NCBI GenBank assembly: GCA_016186795.1
Contig: JACPKY010000002.1
Location: forward strand, 197,814-261,813
Direction: 5' to 3'
Length of the DNA stretch: 64,000 bases
DNA from: Candidatus Gottesmanbacteria bacterium
GTDB lineage: Bacteria; Patescibacteria; Microgenomatia; 2-02-FULL-39-11
Positions 59,967 to 64,000 of the stretch are shown piece by piece (position 1 is the stretch's first letter; each line of letters opens with the position of its first letter). A program made the position numbers and the translations under genes. The notes under the pieces were generated by a model. That model ran no database searches. It was not told the DNA's origin and worked only from the letters and a program-made list of their open reading frames with translations.

Positions 59967-60932
59967 CTACGTGAGATATTTTTTAATTGCATATTTAATT
60001 GATGACTCAAGGGGATATTTTTCCATCTTCAATTTTTTCCCAGTTATGAGTTCGTAAATTTTTATATACCGTTTGGAGGTCTCTCGTTGAAGATCGAAAC
60101 TCATTTTGGGAGGCCTTCCATCACCCCGATATCCTTGCTTGGTGTACCATACTCGGAAAAATTCCTTATCAAAGTTCTCTGGTTCTTTCCCTTCCGCGAA
60201 TCGTTTCCTATAGCTATCTTTCCTCCAAAACCTACTTGAGTCTGGAGTATGGATTTCATCGATTAACATGAGTTTACCACCAAAATCTGCGAATTCATAT
60301 TTTGTATCAACAAGAATAAGACCTTGCGCCGCACAAATTTGCTGACCTTTGGTAAAAAGCGCAAGCGATATTCTTTCCATCTTTTTGTATAAATCCGAAG
60401 GCACGAGCCCCCTTTTTATTATTTCTTCTCGAGTCAACTTTTCATCATGCTGCCCTTTTTCGGCTTTTGTTGTCGGGGTAATAATTGGACGTGGAAGCTT
60501 TTCGTTTTTTCGAAGTCCCTCGGAAAATTGTATCCCATACACGAGACGTTCTCCACGTTCATACGCATACCAAATTGATGTTTTGGTAACTCCTGTTATA
60601 AATCCACGAACAATCATCTCTACCGGATATGGATGAGCATCATGGACAACCGAAACATTCGGATGAATAACATCGATGAGGTGATTATCAACAATATCAG
60701 ATGTTTTGGCAAACCAAAATGCCGAAAGTTGGTTCAGGACTTGTCCCTTGTATGGAATATATCCCAATACACGATCAAAGGCAGATATTCTATCGGTTGT
60801 AATAATAATTCGCTTGTTGGGGATAAAATAAAAATCTCTGACCTTCCCTTGATACTTCCTGCCGAGATTGCCTATATTGACAGTTCGCAAAGTCTTGGTT
60901 GACGAGTAGCGTACATTCGAACGTCTTTTCAT
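59967..60932 (-). CDS. purC: SAICAR synthetase
   Basis: PurC joins CAIR and aspartate with ATP. The 321-residue protein has YQGKVRDFYFIP, IITTDRISAFDRVLGYIPYKG, PVEMIVRGFITGVTKTSIW, IITPTTKAEKGQHDEKLT, LVDTKYEFADFGGKLMLIDEIHTPDSSRF and the C-terminal ETSKRYIKIYELITGKKL. It is the longer yeast Ade1-like form (~305 residues), not the ~240-residue E. coli form. The start is ATG 60932. TACAGT ends 7 bases upstream, inside the short gap after pyrG, so it may also have its own leaderless transcript. Confidence 0.93.
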   Translation of the reverse strand: MKRRSNVRYSSTKTLRTVNIGNLGRKYQGKVRDFYFIPNKRIIITTDRISAFDRVLGYIPYKGQVLNQLSAFWFAKTSDIVDNHLIDVIHPNVSVVHDAHPYPVEMIVRGFITGVTKTSIWYAYERGERLVYGIQFSEGLRKNEKLPRPIITPTTKAEKGQHDEKLTREEIIKRGLVPSDLYKKMERISLALFTKGQQICAAQGLILVDTKYEFADFGGKLMLIDEIHTPDSSRFWRKDSYRKRFAEGKEPENFDKEFFRVWYTKQGYRGDGRPPKMSFDLQRETSKRYIKIYELITGKKLKMEKYPLESSIKYAIKKYLT

Positions 60933-60939
60933 ACGCGAA

Positions 60940-60945
60940 ACTGTA
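60940..60945 (-). promoter_or_regulatory. Candidate -10 of purC
   Basis: TACAGT on the minus strand ends 7 bases before the purC ATG, in the 25-base gap after pyrG. It repeats the leaderless geometry but has no visible -35. Confidence 0.35.
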
Positions 60946-60957
60946 TCGGGAAAATCC

Positions 60958-62622
60958 TTAGCTTTTCTTTGTCTGCGCACATGCTGAGATAAATTCAAGA
61001 AACAACGGGTGAGGATTTAATGGTCGTGCCTTAAATTCGGGATGGTACTGAGTGCCAACAAAAAATGGGTGGTCTTTTAGCTCGATTGCTTCTACCAGTA
61101 ACCCATCAGGGGATACACCGGAGAATATCATCCCATTGTCTTCAAACATTTTTTTGTATGCATTATTAAACTCATATCGATGTCTATGTCGTTCTTCAAT
61201 TAAGGGGAGGGTATAGAGAGAATTCACCCCCATTTTCATCCATTTCTGATATGCATCAAATGTTAGTGTTCCCTCCTTCACTTTGCATGGCCAGGCACCC
61301 AGACGGATCGTCCCCCCATACTGGAGTTTTTTTAGATACTCTTTCTGGTTGGGCATGATATGAATAATTGGGTGTGGTGTTGTTGGATCTGCTTCCTCGC
61401 TATGGGCTTCTTCTAATTTGCAAACGGATCGCGCAAATTCAATACAGGCAAGTTGCATACCAAAACATAACCCTAAATAGGGTATTTTATTCTTCCGGGC
61501 AAACCCAGCAGTTTGAATCTTCCCTTCAATTCCGCGGCTTCCCCACCCCTGAGGAACTATTAACCCGTCAAATCGGGAAAGAATTTCCTCAGCTCCTTTT
61601 TTCTCTACGTCAAGTGAATCTATCCAGACGATCTCGGGACTATACCCATTCCACCACGAAGCCTGTTTTACCGCTTCCATAACACACACATATGAGTCTT
61701 CTAATGAAAAATCACCACTACGGAAATACTTCCCGACAATTCCAATTTTTACTTTCTTTTTGGCGGCAAGAATCTTTTGATTGAATATATGCCATTTTGA
61801 AAGATCTGAGCTTCTTCTTTTAATACCGAACTTATCCAATATTCGATCAGTTAGCCCTTGGCTTTCAAGATACTCAGGAACCTGGTAGATTGATGGCAAA
61901 TCCGGATTGGAGAAGATATCTTTTTCGTCAACAGAACAAAACTTTGCGATTTTTCCTTTCCGTTCCTTGTCAATTTCTTTCACCGCTCGACCGACAATAA
62001 TATCGGGTGCTATACCAGCCATATGAAGAAGCTGTACTGATGTTTGTACTGGTTTGGATTTGAGTTCTCCAAGTGAGGGAGGAAGCGGTAAGTATGCCAC
62101 GTGGACATTCAAAACTTTTTCAGGATATTGCATCTCAAGCTCCCGTGCTGCTTCAAGAAACATTGCATTTTGGTACTCACCGACGGTTCCTCCTATTTCA
62201 ATAATTACGAAATCGGCTTTCGCCTGTTTGGCCAGAATAAAGAGTCTCCTATTGATTTCCTCTGGTATATGTGGAACCGTTTCAACACAAGCACCCTCAT
62301 ATTCAAGTCTCCGTTCCCTTTCGATAACAGACAGGTAGACCTGTCCCGCTGTCATATAGTTTGTCTTTGTTAAATTCTCGTTAATAAAGCGCTCGTAATG
62401 ACCGAGATCTTGATCGGTTTCCATCCCATCTTCAGTAACGAAGGTCTCTCCATGAATTATCGGGTTCATTGTCCCTGCATCGAGGTTCAAATATGGATCA
62501 GCTTTTATTGGGGCAACAGTAAATCCTGCGGATTTGAGAAGAAGAGCAATTGAGGAAGCAGTAATACCTTTCCCAAGGCCAGAAATTACTCCACCAGAAA
62601 CGAAAATAAATTTGGTCGGCAT
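60958..62622 (-). CDS. pyrG: CTP synthase
   Basis: PyrG makes CTP from UTP, glutamine and ATP. The 554-residue protein has the amidoligase domain (FVSGGVISGLGKGITASS, KADPYLNLDAGTM, EDGMETDQDLGHYERF, VIIEIGGTVGEYQN, PLPPSLGELKSKPVQTS) and a class I glutaminase domain from about residue 290. The latter has the nucleophile Cys in GLCFGMQLA and the His-Glu pair in GTQYHPEFKARP. It is complete. Its promoter (TTGACA, 17 bases, TATCTT) ends 5 bases before the ATG, so it probably starts the purine operon transcript. Confidence 0.96.
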   Translation of the reverse strand: MPTKFIFVSGGVISGLGKGITASSIALLLKSAGFTVAPIKADPYLNLDAGTMNPIIHGETFVTEDGMETDQDLGHYERFINENLTKTNYMTAGQVYLSVIERERRLEYEGACVETVPHIPEEINRRLFILAKQAKADFVIIEIGGTVGEYQNAMFLEAARELEMQYPEKVLNVHVAYLPLPPSLGELKSKPVQTSVQLLHMAGIAPDIIVGRAVKEIDKERKGKIAKFCSVDEKDIFSNPDLPSIYQVPEYLESQGLTDRILDKFGIKRRSSDLSKWHIFNQKILAAKKKVKIGIVGKYFRSGDFSLEDSYVCVMEAVKQASWWNGYSPEIVWIDSLDVEKKGAEEILSRFDGLIVPQGWGSRGIEGKIQTAGFARKNKIPYLGLCFGMQLACIEFARSVCKLEEAHSEEADPTTPHPIIHIMPNQKEYLKKLQYGGTIRLGAWPCKVKEGTLTFDAYQKWMKMGVNSLYTLPLIEERHRHRYEFNNAYKKMFEDNGMIFSGVSPDGLLVEAIELKDHPFFVGTQYHPEFKARPLNPHPLFLEFISACAQTKKS

Positions 62623-62627
62623 GTTTT

Positions 62628-62656
62628 AAGATACCAAAAGCCTTGTGGACTGTCAA
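62628..62656 (-). promoter_or_regulatory. Consensus promoter of pyrG and the purine operon (leaderless)
   Basis: TTGACA (62651-62656), exactly 17 bases, TATCTT (62628-62633), then 5 bases to the pyrG ATG on the minus strand. With a normal 6-7 base discriminator the RNA would start within the ATG or one base before it. This is the strongest single case for leaderless transcription in the window. Confidence 0.75.
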
Positions 62657-62670
62657 GCGGGCAAATACAA

Positions 62671-63306
62671 CTAAACCATCTTCATGCGGGCGAGATACTC
62701 TCTACCCTTTCCGACTCGTGTATTTATTGGAACATGCGCTCGACATAAGGGGCAATCCTTTTCATCCCACGCATCCATCTCAATTTCTGCAAGAGGAAAA
62801 AATGGAACACCCAAAGTCAGCTCATTTACTTCTTTGGGATTTCGATTTACCAAAACACAAACCGCGTGAATAACTCCCCCAGCACTTTGAACGCTTGCTA
62901 TAACCTTTTTCACAGAACCACCTGTTGTTGTGATGTCCTCAACAATAAGTACCTTCTTCCCGGCAACAAGTTCATTGTATCCGCGAGTAAGAATCTGGTT
63001 TTTCTCTGGAGTTTTTTCGGTATAGATACCCAAAATTTCACATCCCATAAGTATCGAGAGATGATATGCTGTCCATTGAGAAAGGATAATTCCTCCTAAG
63101 GCAGGGGATACAACTGCTTCTATACCTTCGCCTGAAAACCGAGTTGCAATCTCCATACAAATTTTTGAAACCTCTTTTGTATGAGGGTAAATTGCATCTT
63201 TGTTCAAATATTGCTTTCCGTGTTTTCCGGATGTGTAGACAATATGACTATCTTTTATGTAGCCACCAGTTTTTTCAAAGATTTCCAAAACCTCCTGTCC
63301 TGTCAT
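62671..63306 (-). CDS. pyrE: Orotate phosphoribosyltransferase
   Basis: PyrE adds ribose-5-phosphate from PRPP to orotate. The 211-residue type I PRTase has IVYTSGKHGKQYLNKDAIYP, VVSPALGGIILSQ, YTEKTPEKN, the PRPP motif VLIVEDITTTGGSVKKVI, and a C-terminal segment DCPLCRAHVPINTRVGKG with a CxxC pair. GGAG, 6 bases before the ATG, lies in the end of pyrF, which is 2 bases upstream, so the two are coupled. Confidence 0.9.
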   Translation of the reverse strand: MTGQEVLEIFEKTGGYIKDSHIVYTSGKHGKQYLNKDAIYPHTKEVSKICMEIATRFSGEGIEAVVSPALGGIILSQWTAYHLSILMGCEILGIYTEKTPEKNQILTRGYNELVAGKKVLIVEDITTTGGSVKKVIASVQSAGGVIHAVCVLVNRNPKEVNELTLGVPFFPLAEIEMDAWDEKDCPLCRAHVPINTRVGKGREYLARMKMV

Positions 63307-63308
63307 AT

Positions 63309-64000
63309 TTATCTCCTGTACGTATTGATGCGCATTTGTAATTTTTTGGCTTCGGAAGCTCCGATTTTAGCAAAATCTTCACCACTTCCAGCAAAAATAA
63401 TTCCCCGTGATGAATTGATAATAGCATTGAAACCATTTTTATCAACACCTGCTTTGACTGTTTTTTTCACATCCCCACCTTGGGCCCCAATGCCAGGAAT
63501 AAGGAGTGGCATTTCTCCGACCACGCGACGGACTACTTCTAGCTCATCCGGATATGTGGCGCCAAATATCAAACCACAGTTCCTATTATAATTCCAGTCC
63601 TTAGAAACATGCTCTGCAATAATTTCGTAGAGATGTTTCCCGGAAACAATAAGATCCTGAAACTCGTGTGCTCCGGCATTTGAAGAACGACAATAAATAA
63701 ACAACCCTTTCTCCTCCAATTCCAAAAATGGCTTCAATCCTTCTTTCCCAACATACCAATGAAGCGTTATTGCGTCTGCTTTTAGATACTCAAATGCAAA
63801 TTTTATATAGCCAAGATTCGTACTCCCTATATCACCCCTTTTGGCATCGAGAATTATTGGGATTTCTGGATATGCTTCTTTTATATAATCTGTTGTTAAT
63901 TTCAATTGATGAATACCACTGCTTCCTTCGGCTTCATAAAAGGCAGTATTGGGTTTATAAGCACAAACGAAGGGCGCAGTTGCATCAATAATCGCTTTAT
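63309..64000 (-). CDS. pyrF: Orotidine-5'-phosphate decarboxylase, family 2 (N-terminus outside the window)
   Basis: PyrF converts OMP to UMP. The frame is open from the window edge; residues before the first internal start (AIIDATAPFVCAYKPNTAFY and following) clearly belong to it. The catalytic Asp-Lys-Asp array is in IILDAKRGDIGSTN. Family 2 features follow: TLHWYVGKEGLKPF, LFIYCRSSNAGAHEFQ, IFGATYPDELEVVRRVVG, PGIGAQGGDV and SSRGIIFA. About 230 codons are visible; members have roughly 270. It precedes pyrE in the same operon. Confidence 0.92.
   Translation of the reverse strand, partial: KAIIDATAPFVCAYKPNTAFYEAEGSSGIHQLKLTTDYIKEAYPEIPIILDAKRGDIGSTNLGYIKFAFEYLKADAITLHWYVGKEGLKPFLELEEKGLFIYCRSSNAGAHEFQDLIVSGKHLYEIIAEHVSKDWNYNRNCGLIFGATYPDELEVVRRVVGEMPLLIPGIGAQGGDVKKTVKAGVDKNGFNAIINSSRGIIFAGSGEDFAKIGASEAKKLQMRINTYRR

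Noticed and set aside
1..64000. CRISPR array, insertion sequence or alternative genetic code
   Set aside because: No spaced direct repeats or transposase motifs were seen, and TGA is used as a normal stop in many intact genes.

Overview
The window is about 64 kb of a very compact bacterial genome that uses the standard genetic code (TGA is an ordinary stop throughout). It has no rRNA, CRISPR array or insertion sequence. Several traits together suggest a member of the Candidate Phyla Radiation (Patescibacteria), probably of the Microgenomates type. These are the near absence of intergenic space, an archaeal-type FBP aldolase/phosphatase, a bifunctional glucose/mannose-phosphate isomerase, archaeal-type PurP, a shortened UvrC and DNA polymerase III delta subunit, and small secreted proteins. 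This placement is inference; no marker such as 16S rRNA is present.

Layout. (1) 1-8216, minus strand: uvrB-uvrA-uvrC, a small holin-like membrane protein, yvcK, secG and the start of a membrane-anchored protein. lexA is divergent at 8331. (2) 8965-22774, mostly minus strand: a central-carbon block. gpmA-gap-pgk form one unit. A metallopeptidase, holA, phosphohexomutase, pgi/pmi, ppsA, eno, FBP aldolase/phosphatase and acetyl-CoA synthetase form another. rsmI sits between them on the plus strand. (3) 22859-29716, plus strand: an RND efflux pair, a TauE/SafE-type permease and ychF. (4) 29713-39675: a mixed segment with a GH5 glycosidase, a coiled-coil protein, a tiny Pro-Leu-rich secreted peptide, an ABC exporter, a zinc-binding small protein, dedA, typA, a small secreted protein, an acyltransferase and a tryptophanase-family lyase. 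(5) 39676-45272: tRNA-Glu, a small MscS-like membrane protein, a PfkB kinase, yraN, rplS, superoxide dismutase, tRNA-Lys, an unknown protein and an ABC-2 transporter. (6) 45269-64000, minus strand: a nucleotide-synthesis locus pyrF-pyrE-pyrG-purC-purE-purF-glyA-purN-purD/M-M20 peptidase-purP-purP-like-purB-HEGGH protein-purA-guaB.

How the genes work together. The carbon block covers most of gluconeogenesis, from pyruvate to fructose-6-phosphate and on to mannose/glucose phosphates. FBP aldolase/phosphatase pulls the flux one way, and the GAPDH lacks the residues normally needed for NAD preference. The purine locus mixes bacterial, archaeal-type (PurP) and eukaryote-like (PurD-PurM fusion, class II PurE) parts. 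PurL/Q/S, IMP cyclohydrolase and GuaA are not in the window.

The most striking general signal is regulatory. About fifteen genes have a TATAAT-like -10 hexamer, several with a -35 or an extended -10, ending only 5-10 bases before the start codon. This implies leaderless mRNAs. Many operon-internal genes instead carry Shine-Dalgarno sequences or overlap the preceding gene. Convergent genes repeatedly share a 4-base stop-codon overlap. No stretch longer than about 300 bases lacks an assigned feature.
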